Shown here: piece after piece, positions 1 through 8,222 of the stretch
Layout of the letters: each line of letters opens with the position of its first letter
Position numbering within the stretch: position 1 is the first letter of the stretch
Origin: a virus
Length of the DNA: 31,799 nt
Virus record (IMG/VR): IMGVR_UViG_3300025880_000056
Coordinates: 1 to 31,799 of that record
Direction: 5' to 3' (one strand)
Made by a program: the position numbers and the translations under genes
The notes under the pieces: model-generated
Seen by the model: only the letters and a program-made list of their open reading frames with translations
Told to the model about the DNA's origin: nothing
Databases searched by the model: none

Positions 1-1410
1 CCATAGGCTTGAGTATTCAAACATACCAAAGTTTAGTAGGAACAAATATTCCTTAGCCGCTACTTCAAATGCATCTCCATCAGTCTTCCAAGCGTTTCCG
101 CCATATCCTGATGAATCCCATTTGCCTGCATCGTATGCTTCTTCCATAGCCGCATACAATGGACCACTTGCCCAGTCTGAGCTAATGGTTGGATACATCT
201 TTAATGATACTGCGTCAAGACCGTGCATATGTAATGTATGAAATACGTGTTCAATTACTTCTTGTGCATCTTCGTCACCTGTTCCAGGGGTGGTATCACT
301 GTTTAAGTACCAAACCATATCGTTAGCAACGTGACTATCAAATAGTGGTGACAAGTTATAAGAAGCAATACCTGCATCAGTTAAGAAGTTTGGTGTGTAA
401 TCAGCACCAGCACCTCTTGCTACTCGTTGTAACGTTGGGCCAACTGCTGCGTGATAAGTTCCTGCGTCACCACTTAGCGTTTTAATAAATGTACGCTGTG
501 ATGCTTCGCTGATCCCTGCACCATTTGGATCTGTAAACAATTCAAACATACGTGCTACCTTTTCAACAAAGGCATCAGGCACTGCTGTTTGGCCGCCGAC
601 GGTTCCTGCCGCTACAATTCTTACACCATTAACTGTAACCTCACGACTAAAGAAATTACTTCCGTCGCCGGTAAGATCAATAATTGCACCGTTGTTGTAT
701 TCTGGATCATTGTCGGCGTTGAACCAATCAGGATCAATATAATAAGGAGCGTCTAATACTAAGTCTAAGCAATCACAAATACCATTTCCTGGGAGAACAT
801 TTCCACCTACATAGTCTGCGGGATTTACTGCGTTTGTAACACCACTATTGATAAATTCTGTATGTCCAATCCAACTAGCATTGTCAGCACAAATAATATC
901 AACATTCTCACCTGCACCAACTTGTTGTACTTTACTGCTGATAGCAACATTTTCATTTGTTGTTGCAGTTTTCCACGGATTTTGTTTTGTTTGCATTCTA
1001 TACAAAGCGGTTGTACGGTTTATTGTAGGTTCTGCGTTACTAAAATTACTTTGTACACTACTACCGCCAACAGTCCACATTTGATAGTTGTTGTATGCAT
1101 TTGGCCATCTGTCGGTTAGTGTATTGTTGGTTGCACAATGTAATTCTTCCCACGGTGGCATATATGTCTCAGGATATTTTTCAGGACTTTCGTTAATAAA
1201 TTTTACACGTTCGTCGCTTTGTAGTGCAGTTGCTTCTTCTAGTGTAAGCAAATAACTACCACGTGTTGGACTATGTAGTTTTTCGTCTTCGACTGTAACT
1301 TCTCTACTTGGTACACTAGCGTATGTATTTCCGTCTGCAATAAGTTCAGCATGTAGTTCAGCCCATTGCTCAGTGTTATGTGTTCCTAGTGTATAATATT
1401 TTTCGCTCAT
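1..1410 (-). CDS. Large virion structural protein, subtilase-like N-terminal half, C-terminus outside window
   Basis: The frame is open from ATG at 1410 to the left edge (470 codons, no stop), so the C-terminus is missing. An AAGG about 8 bases upstream supports the start. The first 130 residues resemble a propeptide-like region. Residues 171-186 (DIICADNASWIGHTEF) resemble the catalytic-Asp strand of subtilases, with D175 in the Asp position, but I see no HGTH or GTSxAxP motif in the visible part. Residues 387-397 form a His-rich stretch (EHVFHTLHMHG), and the segment ending at residue 470 reads like the C-terminal part of marine T4-like phage structural proteins. It follows the fibre-like genes and is probably a late virion or adhesion protein. 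Family resemblance is from memory; enzymatic activity is unproven. It could simply be a non-catalytic tail or fibre protein. Confidence 0.75.
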   Translation of the reverse strand, partial: MSEKYYTLGTHNTEQWAELHAELIADGNTYASVPSREVTVEDEKLHSPTRGSYLLTLEEATALQSDERVKFINESPEKYPETYMPPWEELHCATNNTLTDRWPNAYNNYQMWTVGGSSVQSNFSNAEPTINRTTALYRMQTKQNPWKTATTNENVAISSKVQQVGAGENVDIICADNASWIGHTEFINSGVTNAVNPADYVGGNVLPGNGICDCLDLVLDAPYYIDPDWFNADNDPEYNNGAIIDLTGDGSNFFSREVTVNGVRIVAAGTVGGQTAVPDAFVEKVARMFELFTDPNGAGISEASQRTFIKTLSGDAGTYHAAVGPTLQRVARGAGADYTPNFLTDAGIASYNLSPLFDSHVANDMVWYLNSDTTPGTGDEDAQEVIEHVFHTLHMHGLDAVSLKMYPTISSDWASGPLYAAMEEAYDAGKWDSSGYGGNAWKTDGDAFEVAAKEYLFLLNFGMFEYSSLW

Positions 1411-1419
1411 GTTTAAACC

Positions 1420-1568
1420 TTAATTTAAGTTGACCCAAGCACTGTTTGCATAGCCTTGGAATTTATTTGTCGTATTTTCTAAATCTTAGATCATATCCTA
1501 TTCTTAAACACATCAGCACCTGTTCCGTCGTTTGCAAATGTTCCTAAGTTAATTAAATTTACAGCCAT
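1420..1568 (-). pseudogene. Remnant of a small tail-fibre-like gene, frames disrupted
   Basis: Behind a good ribosome site (GGAGA, 7 bases before ATG at 1568) a frame starts MAVNLINLGTFANDGTGAD and stops at 1491-1493 after 25 residues. The beginning matches the common N-terminus of small marine-phage tail proteins (NLI.LGT.ANDGTGDDLR). A different frame ending at 1420 encodes LENTTNKFQGYANSAWVNLN before a stop, which matches the usual C-terminus of such fibre or tail proteins. The two ends are therefore separated by at least one frame change and most of the middle is absent. A real 25-residue peptide is possible but less likely. Indel errors in the assembly could also contribute. Confidence 0.55.
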
Positions 1569-1579
1569 TTATTTCTCCA

Positions 1580-2389
1580 TTAAGCCACTGATGATAAGTT
1601 TGTCCAAATTGCGCCATCGTAAAATACAACATATGGTCTAGAACCTCCTGATGTAAGCGGATCCCAATTTGTTTTGTCTGCAACACAAATCATTCCTACA
1701 GTTGGACTTGCTGGCGCTGCTGATAATGGTGTTAACGACATTATATCAGTAACCATACCTACTGATGTCACAGAGGCTTTAGTTGTGCTTCCAACTTGTA
1801 GTTGAATTTCATTTGCTGCGTCTAGGACAATATTTGTTGCACTTTGTAATGTAGGAGTTCCTGCACCGGAACTAACAAACTCTGTTGCTGTTACTGTGCC
1901 AGTTATTGTAATGTTGCCAGTGCCTGTAATATTGTTACTATTAAGATCTAAGTTGCCACCTAGTTGCGGAGTAGTATCACTTGATACGTCTGCAATGCCG
2001 CTGGCGCTAGAGATAGTAATAGTTTTAGTTGCCCCGCTTCCAGATGCAACAACGCCTGCTCCAACAAAATTAATTGTTGTAGCTGCTGTTGATAATGCTG
2101 AACCTTCATCTTGGATAGTAATTGCACTACCGCCACCACCACCACCGCCGAATCCTTGCAAATTAACCCATTCCTGAGTTGCTATTGTTCCATCCGCATC
2201 TGGTAGTATAATATCTCTGTCTGCAGTTACACTGGTTGCTTGTAGTTTTGCTTCAAAATTATCAGGAACAGTGCCTTCAAAAATAAGTTTAGTGCCTTGA
2301 CTAATCCAAATATTTTCTTGTGGATACAATGAAATATTTTGATCAGATTTTAATACTAATTCTTTTCCAATTGCTTTAATTGTTGTCAT
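1580..2389 (-). CDS. Fibre-like virion structural protein, 269 aa
   Basis: The protein begins with a short beta-rich region, has a Gly run at residues about 81-87 acting as a flexible hinge, then repeats rich in Thr, Asn, Ile and Gly (GGNLDLNSNNITGTGNITI) typical of trimeric beta-helical or fibre shafts in marine T4-like phages. The C-terminal segment (PTVGMICVADKTNWDPL) resembles the closing domain of phage fibres. ATG at 2389 has TAGGAG upstream. It sits downstream of gp23 beyond a strong terminator and has its own late-promoter-like box at 2411-2418, so it is probably transcribed separately. Function in adsorption or head/tail decoration is inferred; no exact T4 counterpart recognised. Confidence 0.75.
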   Translation of the reverse strand: MTTIKAIGKELVLKSDQNISLYPQENIWISQGTKLIFEGTVPDNFEAKLQATSVTADRDIILPDADGTIATQEWVNLQGFGGGGGGGSAITIQDEGSALSTAATTINFVGAGVVASGSGATKTITISSASGIADVSSDTTPQLGGNLDLNSNNITGTGNITITGTVTATEFVSSGAGTPTLQSATNIVLDAANEIQLQVGSTTKASVTSVGMVTDIMSLTPLSAAPASPTVGMICVADKTNWDPLTSGGSRPYVVFYDGAIWTNLSSVA

Positions 2390-2410
2390 GTGTGTAACTC
2401 CTACTAAACA

Positions 2411-2418
2411 TATTTATT
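2411..2418 (-). promoter_or_regulatory. Late-promoter-like box AATAAATA
   Basis: On the minus strand the sequence reads AATAAATA, one base off the T4 late consensus TATAAATA. With T4 spacing, RNA would start near 2405, leaving a 16-base leader that contains the ribosome site of the gene starting at 2389. Its position just after the gp23 terminator fits a re-start of transcription. Confidence 0.4.
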
Positions 2419-2434
2419 CAAAATGTAGTCATAA

Positions 2435-2458
2435 AAACAGGGGCCGTAGCCCCTGTTT
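2435..2458 (-). terminator. Intrinsic terminator after the capsid gene, UACG tetraloop
   Basis: A perfect 10-bp stem closes a 4-base loop. On the minus strand the loop is C(UACG)G, the extra-stable UNCG type, and the stem is followed by TTTTTATG. The complementary loop (CGUA) is not special, so the orientation is clear: it ends the gp20-gp23 transcript 22 bases after the gp23 stop. Confidence 0.85.
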
Positions 2459-2479
2459 CTTTGGTTATCGAAATACCTA

Positions 2480-3637
2480 TTAGGTAAATGCAAGTTGGTT
2501 GCTTGTAACAGCCACTTTTGCAAGATAGTCAGCAGCATTACCGAGCGAGCTTGCTTGGTTGCTTAGTTCTACATAACCATAACGTGTCATGAAGCTAACT
2601 ACTGGCTCAAATGTATTCGGGTCTAGGACCGTGCCACTTGACATTAGCGGGATGTATGGGCAATAGAATGCCGCTGCATCTGTTTCTGTTGAACCTTTGT
2701 AACCAACAAGTACATCGTCGTTGGCTGCATACTGGTTAACATATACACGCATTGTGCCGTTTAGAGTACCTACAAACTTAGTATTTGTTGGTGCTTCAAA
2801 CGTACCTTCTGTGCTTCTTGCGAAAGCTGAAGTTGTTGCACTTTGTAGTACTGTAAGTACTGTTGGGCTAACTACTGCCCAGTTACCTGCGCCACGTCTT
2901 GTACGTGCTGCAATTGTGTTTGCATTTTTGTTGATAAGAACTGCAAGAGCTGCATGCTCGTCACCAACAAATGTAGCTGTACCTGATACGCCGCCTTGAG
3001 CGTATGTATCTGTACCACCAGCAAGACTTGTTAGGCTTGAAATGATTTCTTGATCGATTTCAGCAGTAATTTCTTGTGCAAGTGCTTGCATAATTTCTGC
3101 TTCAACGTCAAGACCATGCATGCTTTGTGCGTCTTGTGCTGCTTCGAAAGTCCAACGTGCGCTGAGCTTACGTGATTTTGCTTCAACAGTTTGTTTTAGA
3201 ACTTGAATGCTAAGTTTTTTACCTGCTTCTGCTTCTAAAGCTGATGTTGCTGCACCGCGATTGGTTGCTGCATCACCTGAATAACCGTTTGCAATTGCGA
3301 ATGGGCTTAATGCTTCATCGCCTGCTGTTGCGCTGTCAAATGTTTCAGCGTAACGCACACGTAGTGTGTGAATTTGTCCAACAGGGCCTGTCATAGGCTG
3401 TACACCAACGATTTCGTTGGCGATAACTGTTGGCATGACACGTCTAATTACTGGAAGGATTACTTTGTTTAATGTTGCAATGTTTCCACTTTGAGTAGCA
3501 CCAGCTGTAACTGCCTCTGCGAGGTAGTTCTTAGTGTTCTCAAGTGTTGTTTCCATCACCATTTTTTTCGTTCCAGTTAGACCGTCTGTTAGAGCTGCTT
3601 TAGTTGCGCTCCAATTTTCCATTAGGTTGTCTGCCAT
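2480..3637 (-). CDS. gp23: Major capsid protein, T4 gp23 family
   Basis: Forms the hexameric shell of the head. The core motif around residues 66-90 (VILPVIRRVMPTVIANEIVGVQPMTGP) is the hallmark of T4-type gp23, and the GYVELSN region near the C-terminus also fits. The protein is 385 residues, clearly shorter than T4 gp23 (521), mainly because the N-terminal part and surface insertions are reduced. A candidate gp21 cleavage site of the LxE-A type is LAE/A after residue 41, which would remove a short propeptide. AAGGAG stands before ATG at 3637. It is last in the portal-core-protease-scaffold-capsid string and is followed by a strong terminator at 2435-2458. Confidence 0.95.
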   Translation of the reverse strand: MADNLMENWSATKAALTDGLTGTKKMVMETTLENTKNYLAEAVTAGATQSGNIATLNKVILPVIRRVMPTVIANEIVGVQPMTGPVGQIHTLRVRYAETFDSATAGDEALSPFAIANGYSGDAATNRGAATSALEAEAGKKLSIQVLKQTVEAKSRKLSARWTFEAAQDAQSMHGLDVEAEIMQALAQEITAEIDQEIISSLTSLAGGTDTYAQGGVSGTATFVGDEHAALAVLINKNANTIAARTRRGAGNWAVVSPTVLTVLQSATTSAFARSTEGTFEAPTNTKFVGTLNGTMRVYVNQYAANDDVLVGYKGSTETDAAAFYCPYIPLMSSGTVLDPNTFEPVVSFMTRYGYVELSNQASSLGNAADYLAKVAVTSNQLAFT

Positions 3638-3648
3638 TTTCGGTCTCC

Positions 3649-4746
3649 TTAACTAATACCGGCTAGCTTACGAAGGTAAACAATATCTGCGCCGTTTTCA
3701 GCTTCTGCTGATTCGGTTAATGCTTCTTTATTTCCAGTGACTTCTTTCGAATTTTCACTTAGTACCTTCTTACTTGGGGTCGCATCTTCCTTCAATACTG
3801 ATGGTAGATACTTATTAAATGCGTTTTGTAACTTGTCTGTATTAGTACTTTCAAGTAATGCACTCATTATTTCTTTTTGCTGTTTATTAAGTGGGGCCAT
3901 CATCTCTTGCATGACAGCTTTGCGTTCAGCAACATCAGCTTTGATGCGAGCATCGCGGGCTGATTCTGTTAACTGTACTTCTTTTTCAGCGATTTGTGCT
4001 TTAGATTCTTCAAGTTTAACTTGTAGTTCATCCATTGCTTTGTTTAGTTTTGCAACTTCAGTACCTTCATTGAGGTAGCTGCTCATAAACTCTGCTGCAA
4101 ACGTTTCGAAAATCTTGCGACCAAACGTATTCTGTTTAGCAACTTGAATATCTTCACGTAATGTAGTAAGTTCATTCTTAATAGTATTTTCAAGAATGTT
4201 CTCAATCTTCTCAGCAGATTTTGCAATAAACTGACGTTTAGTTTCGTTGATTACTTCTTTGCCTTCTTTTATCATTTTGACTTTTGCTTCAACTAGTGAG
4301 CGTTTGTCATCATGAAACTCGTTAAGCTCTTTCGTAAGTTGCTCCATAACAAATCCCTCTAATTGAGACATGTTAGTTTCTTGCAACTTGCGGTCTTCGC
4401 GAAGTTCATTAATTTCTTTGCGAAGTGTATCCATCACAAATGAATCAAGCATTTTTGAATGCTCTTTCATGTGCTTGCGATATGATACACGATCTTCTGC
4501 AACTTTGGCTTTGTCTTCTTTGAACTCTTCGAGTTCTTTAGAAATAACATCGCCAATCATTGTATCCATAGCTTCAACAATCTGCGACTTGTCATTTTCA
4601 TAACGAGCTGCAAATTCTTCTCTAAGTTCAGCTGTGATTGTCTCACGAGCTTCCGTTAGTTGGGTTTCCCAAGCTTCAGATAACGAAGACCTGACCTCTT
4701 CGGAGAGCGTGTTTGAGTTTAATAGTTCATCCATTGCATGAGCCAT
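3649..4746 (-). CDS. gp22: Prohead core scaffolding protein, T4 gp22 family
   Basis: 365 residues, nearly all charged alpha-helix and coiled coil, with very few aromatic residues, as expected of an internal scaffold that is digested by gp21 during head maturation. Three related segments repeat in the first half, each with a hydrophobic patch followed by a KE(L/I)(N/E)E(F/L) and acidic tail: about residues 62-82, 102-122 and 132-152. The C-terminus YLRKLAGIS is typical of marine gp22 proteins. It lies between protease gp21 and capsid gp23, with a good ribosome site (TAGGAGAG) overlapping the gp21 end. Identification rests on position, composition and C-terminal motif. Confidence 0.9.
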   Translation of the reverse strand: MAHAMDELLNSNTLSEEVRSSLSEAWETQLTEARETITAELREEFAARYENDKSQIVEAMDTMIGDVISKELEEFKEDKAKVAEDRVSYRKHMKEHSKMLDSFVMDTLRKEINELREDRKLQETNMSQLEGFVMEQLTKELNEFHDDKRSLVEAKVKMIKEGKEVINETKRQFIAKSAEKIENILENTIKNELTTLREDIQVAKQNTFGRKIFETFAAEFMSSYLNEGTEVAKLNKAMDELQVKLEESKAQIAEKEVQLTESARDARIKADVAERKAVMQEMMAPLNKQQKEIMSALLESTNTDKLQNAFNKYLPSVLKEDATPSKKVLSENSKEVTGNKEALTESAEAENGADIVYLRKLAGIS

Positions 4747-4747
4747 A

Positions 4748-5389
4748 TTAATCTCTCCTATACTTCAGGTTTTTAATAAAGTTTGTTACCTCTTCCTGGA
4801 GATAACGTTGTGCGCCTTTATCATGTCTAGTTGCCTCAGCGACATCCATTAGTACGTTTCCCCGGTTATGATTCATAATTCTTTCATAAATTGGATCGGG
4901 ATAAGCACTTGGAGCACTTGGATTTGCAACAATATCAACTGTAATGATTTCAAAATCTTTTACTATGCCTTTATCGTCAACGTTGCCACTGCCTCGGCTA
5001 GACACGCCTAAATTACATCCACTCTCTATAAGGGTTTTACAAATATTTCCCATTGGAGTAGGTAATAATTTCAGCTTACCAATACCATTTGCACCATCAG
5101 TATCCATTTCTGTGATAATGTGTGATACACGATCTAAATTAATATTAAGATCATCTGGATGATCGGCTTCGCCTAATACACTGTATCCACCTTTAATTTT
5201 TTCATTGATTGCTTTAACAGCATTATGAATTTCTTCTTTGGTGTAGATACGATTGTTTTGGTTGCGTACATCGCCTTCAATAAAGATACCTTTCATATAC
5301 AAGCTCTTGCCACCGTTAGCTTCTTCGATGCTTTCGGTAACAATGTTTGCTTGTCTAAATGTTAAGTGTTCTTTTAGCGAGGTATACAT
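4748..5389 (-). CDS. gp21: Prohead core maturation protease, T4 gp21 family
   Basis: Serine protease of the T4 prohead type that digests the core and trims the capsid protein. The catalytic His lies in GEADHPDD (H77) and the catalytic Ser in GVSSRG (S130/S131), with the following DFEIITVDIVANPSAP (about 145-160) forming the conserved beta-strand region. Length 213 matches T4 gp21 (212). The start overlaps the end of the upstream acidic protein gene by close spacing, and the stop is 1 base from gp22, so the genes are translationally linked. No missing key residue. Confidence 0.95.
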   Translation of the reverse strand: MYTSLKEHLTFRQANIVTESIEEANGGKSLYMKGIFIEGDVRNQNNRIYTKEEIHNAVKAINEKIKGGYSVLGEADHPDDLNINLDRVSHIITEMDTDGANGIGKLKLLPTPMGNICKTLIESGCNLGVSSRGSGNVDDKGIVKDFEIITVDIVANPSAPSAYPDPIYERIMNHNRGNVLMDVAEATRHDKGAQRYLQEEVTNFIKNLKYRRD

Positions 5390-5390
5390 A

Positions 5391-6191
5391 TTACTTCATT
5401 CCTCTAATTGGACTGTCGCTTTTGGTAACTTCACTCTTTGCACTTGGCGCAGGGCTTAGTTTACCAGCTTCTTGAGGACCAGTTACGCCCATATCTTTTA
5501 CAGCAGGGGCACTAGCTTTAGGGCCGTCTTTTGTATCAGTTGGGTGTGGTTTAGCATGTGCATTTCCAGCGCCTTTGGCTACTGGGCTTGCTGTGTCACT
5601 GTTGTCACTGTGTGAAACACTAACTGCTGAAAGTGTGGCGCCTTCTTCCATTGGCTCTACAGATTCTTCCATTTCTGGCTCATCCATATCGTCAGCTGGC
5701 TCATCGTCCATCATATCAGCAAATGCTGCACGTAGTTCTGCAATTGCATCTTCTACGTTGTCCATGGCTTCTTCTGCATCGCCGGCTTCGTCGTCATCGC
5801 CTTCTTCTGCTTCTGGTTCCATGTCCATAGCTAGTTCCATTTCTGGAGCAGCATCGTCCATGTCCTCGTCGTCCATGATTTCTTCTTGATCAATTTCTTC
5901 TTCTGCTGTTTCGATATCGCTAAGGAAATCTTCTTCGTCATCAGAAACATTAATTGCTTCTTCGACTTCGTCCTCATTGCTATCATCGTCAGCTTCATCA
6001 AGATCGATCGTTTCGTCTAGATCCTCTTCAGAAATCTCGTCTTCTACTACCTCATCGTCTTCGGTGATACTTGACCAATGGTTTTTGGCTTTCTCAACAA
6101 ATACGTTGTGTAGGAGATCAGCAGCTTTGTCTTGCTCATCGTTAACGAGATACTCGAGAACCTTTACTAAAGATTCCTTATGTTCGCTCAT
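5391..6191 (-). CDS. Highly acidic prohead core protein, gp67/gp68-like
   Basis: 266 residues. The N-terminal 40 (LVKVLEYLVNDEQDKAADLLHNVFVEKA) look like the small prohead core proteins gp67/gp68 of T4-like phages. Residues about 43-180 are dominated by Asp and Glu with little else (DDEDMDD, EEGDDDEAGDAEE). The last 80 residues are Ser, Ala, Pro and Lys rich and probably disordered. It occupies the gp67/gp68 slot between portal and protease. LxE sites such as DLDE/A are present, consistent with digestion by gp21. Strong ribosome site AAGGAG before ATG at 6191. Role as core protein is inferred from position and charge; the acidic middle could also shape the interior before DNA entry. Confidence 0.75.
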   Translation of the reverse strand: MSEHKESLVKVLEYLVNDEQDKAADLLHNVFVEKAKNHWSSITEDDEVVEDEISEEDLDETIDLDEADDDSNEDEVEEAINVSDDEEDFLSDIETAEEEIDQEEIMDDEDMDDAAPEMELAMDMEPEAEEGDDDEAGDAEEAMDNVEDAIAELRAAFADMMDDEPADDMDEPEMEESVEPMEEGATLSAVSVSHSDNSDTASPVAKGAGNAHAKPHPTDTKDGPKASAPAVKDMGVTGPQEAGKLSPAPSAKSEVTKSDSPIRGMK

Positions 6192-6269
6192 ATCTTTCTC
6201 CTTAAAAAATTACAGGCTTACCAAGATGGTTTACATCTATATTTAACACACCAAGACGTTTTGCTTTAG

Positions 6270-6293
6270 AAACACCCTAAAAAATGGGTATTT
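6270..6293 (-). terminator. Weak terminator-like hairpin between core protein genes
   Basis: On the minus strand an 8-bp stem (AAATACCC with GGGTGTTT, one G-U pair) closes an 8-base AT loop. The G-U pair exists only on the minus strand, favouring an RNA read leftward. Only a short T run follows, so it may attenuate or mark a processing site rather than terminate fully. It lies in the 146-base gap between the 66-residue protein gene and the acidic core protein gene. Confidence 0.35.
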
Positions 6294-6310
6294 TATGAAT
6301 AAGTTCATAA
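6293..6310. repeat. Perfect inverted repeat, 7-bp arms, 4-base loop
   Basis: TTATGAA-TAAG-TTCATAA directly abuts the hairpin at 6270-6293 in the gap between two head genes. It would form a second small stem-loop; strand and role are not determined. Confidence 0.4.
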
Positions 6311-6337
6311 GATAAGTAAAAACTGTGTGAAAATATA

Positions 6338-6538
6338 TTAGCCTGCGGGTTTAGCGTAAACTTTTTTAATGTTTTCCATTCGTGATGCATGTTCAATATT
6401 ATGCACTTCACGTTGTTTTCTTAGACGATTTATGTGCTTTAGTGTAAGCCTACCTTTGCGGGTATCGTCTATTTGTCTATTATTATAATTGTCTTCTTCC
6501 GCATCATAATACTCGTTTAATATTTCTGTACTACGCAT
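6338..6538 (-). CDS. Small conserved T4-like phage protein, 66 aa, in the portal-core block
   Basis: Starts MRSTEILNEYYDAEEDN and contains TRKGRLTLKHINRLRKQREV, a basic helix pattern (RLTLxHxxxLRK) I recognise from small proteins located after gp20 in marine T4-like phages. The start is placed at ATG 6538, overlapping the gp20 stop (ATGCGTAG), because GGGGGTG lies 6 bases upstream. A longer frame to 6646 exists but would overlap gp20 deeply and has no ribosome site. Position suggests a head-assembly role (T4 has gp67 here), but the sequence alone does not prove it. Confidence 0.7.
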   Translation of the reverse strand: MRSTEILNEYYDAEEDNYNNRQIDDTRKGRLTLKHINRLRKQREVHNIEHASRMENIKKVYAKPAG

Positions 6539-8204
6539 TTTCATCACCCCCGGTTGCTTCTGCTCCACTAATTGGACTAGCACCCTCATCATCAGCTGAT
6601 GCAGCATCAACATCAATGTCAACATCTCCACCATCTGGAATATCAAATCCTCTTACACCAACGTTACCTAATCCAGGCATATCCTGGCCTTCTGGTGTTA
6701 TACCACTGGCATTTTCTTCTGCCCACATACGTTCATTTTTAAGTATTTCTGCTTCGGTCATACCTAAGTATTTCTCCATTAAGAATCTTCTACTCATGTA
6801 AGGAACACCTTCAAGTCCACTGAATACGTTAGCTCTTGCAGCATGTATTTCAATTTCTTTGTATTGACTAAAGCTCTGTGGCTCTACAAATTTAAGATCA
6901 AACAAGCTAGCATCAATGCTAAGACCTTTGTTTTTCATAAACAGTTTAAATTCTTTGTCCATAGTAGGAGCAATAGTATTTTGTAATCTCATACAGTATT
7001 GATTAAATCTATACTCTTGAATAAATGCAGTACCTACTCTTCCATCAACATGTGTTGCAGTACCATCATCTGGACCTGTTGGCAAATAACTGCTAGGAAC
7101 ACGTAATGCTCTTAGCATTTTGTTTGTAAAGTAACGCAAGTCATCAATTTGACCGAGGTTCTCACCGCCTGGTAATACTTCAACTTTACTACCTCTGCCT
7201 TCAGCAGTTTGGGCAAAAAAGTAGTCTTCCATAATACTTAATGGATTATATGCAGCATCCATAATAGTTGTGCCGCCACCTGTTTTGTTAGGAATACGCT
7301 TTTGGTGTATTTCGTTTTTGACACGCTCAACAAAACCCATAGCTTTGTTGGGAGGCATATTACCCACGTCAACATAAAATACTCTACGCTCTGGAGCACG
7401 TTGTACTCGATAGATAATAATACTATCTTCTAGTAGTTCTTTTTGCTTGTAGGTTTTAAAGATTGGATCTAAAATACTGGAACCAAAGGGCCAATTGTTG
7501 TCCATGCCTTCGGTGAGACCCATGTGTACAACATGTGTTGCATCTACATTATATTCTTGTATAGTTCCTAGACTATTACTGTAGTCTGCGCTATTATTAG
7601 CACCATATGCTCCGCGGTCCAGTGTTTGTCCACGCATCATACTGTTAACTGTGCCATATGTTTGAGAATGTTGCACAGGCTGACTAACTGTTTTTTCTTG
7701 CATATTAACATCAAGATTTTTCATTATGTATTGTTCTGGACGTTTACCTTTGGCTTCGTTAACAATGCTTTTGGTAACATCTACAGGATTTACATAGTAT
7801 AATTCCCATGTTTCTGGATCTCTGATAAAAAATTGATCCCCGTACTTAACAGTGTTACGGAACATTCTAAAAATACGTTTGTCCCAATCTTGCAGACTAC
7901 ACCATTGTTGTAGTGTTTGCTCAAGAATTCTGCTTTCGCTTTCTGTAGCAGTTTCCTTGAATTCAATTTTAAAAGGAACATTAGTTGTTTCGTCTAGCTG
8001 TGTGCTAAATTCACTGATAATATCAAGAGCAGCATTGATTTCACTGTCCATGTCCATTTGATCATATTGTGCATAACGCTCAACTCTATTTGGTTGACCG
8101 CTGTATACTTCCGGTAGCCAGCTTTGAAAACGACTAGAACTACTAGGTTTCATGCCCCCAGCTTCTTGTCCGCCGTATACTGTAAAGTGTTTTTTCCAGC
8201 TCAT
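6531..8204 (-). CDS. gp20: Portal vertex protein, T4 gp20 family
   Basis: Forms the dodecameric portal that starts prohead assembly and passes DNA. Conserved blocks: SEINAALDIISEF (about 55-67), the YGDQFFIRDP region near 120, DPIFKTYKQKELLEDSIIIYRVQRAPERRVFYVDVGN (about 240-280), and the YLPTGPDDGTATHVDGR-type region near 385. Length 557 compares with 524 in T4; the extra residues are mainly an acidic, Gly/Ala-rich tail. It is preceded by overlapping early and late promoter sequences at 8223-8251 and leads the head transcript. The last 8 bases overlap the next gene. Confidence 0.95.
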   Translation of the reverse strand: MSWKKHFTVYGGQEAGGMKPSSSSRFQSWLPEVYSGQPNRVERYAQYDQMDMDSEINAALDIISEFSTQLDETTNVPFKIEFKETATESESRILEQTLQQWCSLQDWDKRIFRMFRNTVKYGDQFFIRDPETWELYYVNPVDVTKSIVNEAKGKRPEQYIMKNLDVNMQEKTVSQPVQHSQTYGTVNSMMRGQTLDRGAYGANNSADYSNSLGTIQEYNVDATHVVHMGLTEGMDNNWPFGSSILDPIFKTYKQKELLEDSIIIYRVQRAPERRVFYVDVGNMPPNKAMGFVERVKNEIHQKRIPNKTGGGTTIMDAAYNPLSIMEDYFFAQTAEGRGSKVEVLPGGENLGQIDDLRYFTNKMLRALRVPSSYLPTGPDDGTATHVDGRVGTAFIQEYRFNQYCMRLQNTIAPTMDKEFKLFMKNKGLSIDASLFDLKFVEPQSFSQYKEIEIHAARANVFSGLEGVPYMSRRFLMEKYLGMTEAEILKNERMWAEENASGITPEGQDMPGLGNVGVRGFDIPDGGDVDIDVDAASADDEGASPISGAEATGGDENA

Positions 8205-8222
8205 GTGAATCTCTTTTGTTTC

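Noticed and set aside
5575-5889. Ser-rich plus-strand frame opposite the acidic core protein
   Set aside because: It is the complement of Asp/Glu codons (Ser/Ile/Met-rich shadow) and has no ribosome site.
6293-6310. Operator for a repressor
   Set aside because: The inverted repeat is short, far from any promoter seen, and better explained as an RNA stem-loop.
6539-6646. Longer N-terminus for the 66-residue protein
   Set aside because: It would overlap gp20 deeply, is Met/Leu-rich shadow sequence, and the ribosome site fits ATG 6538.
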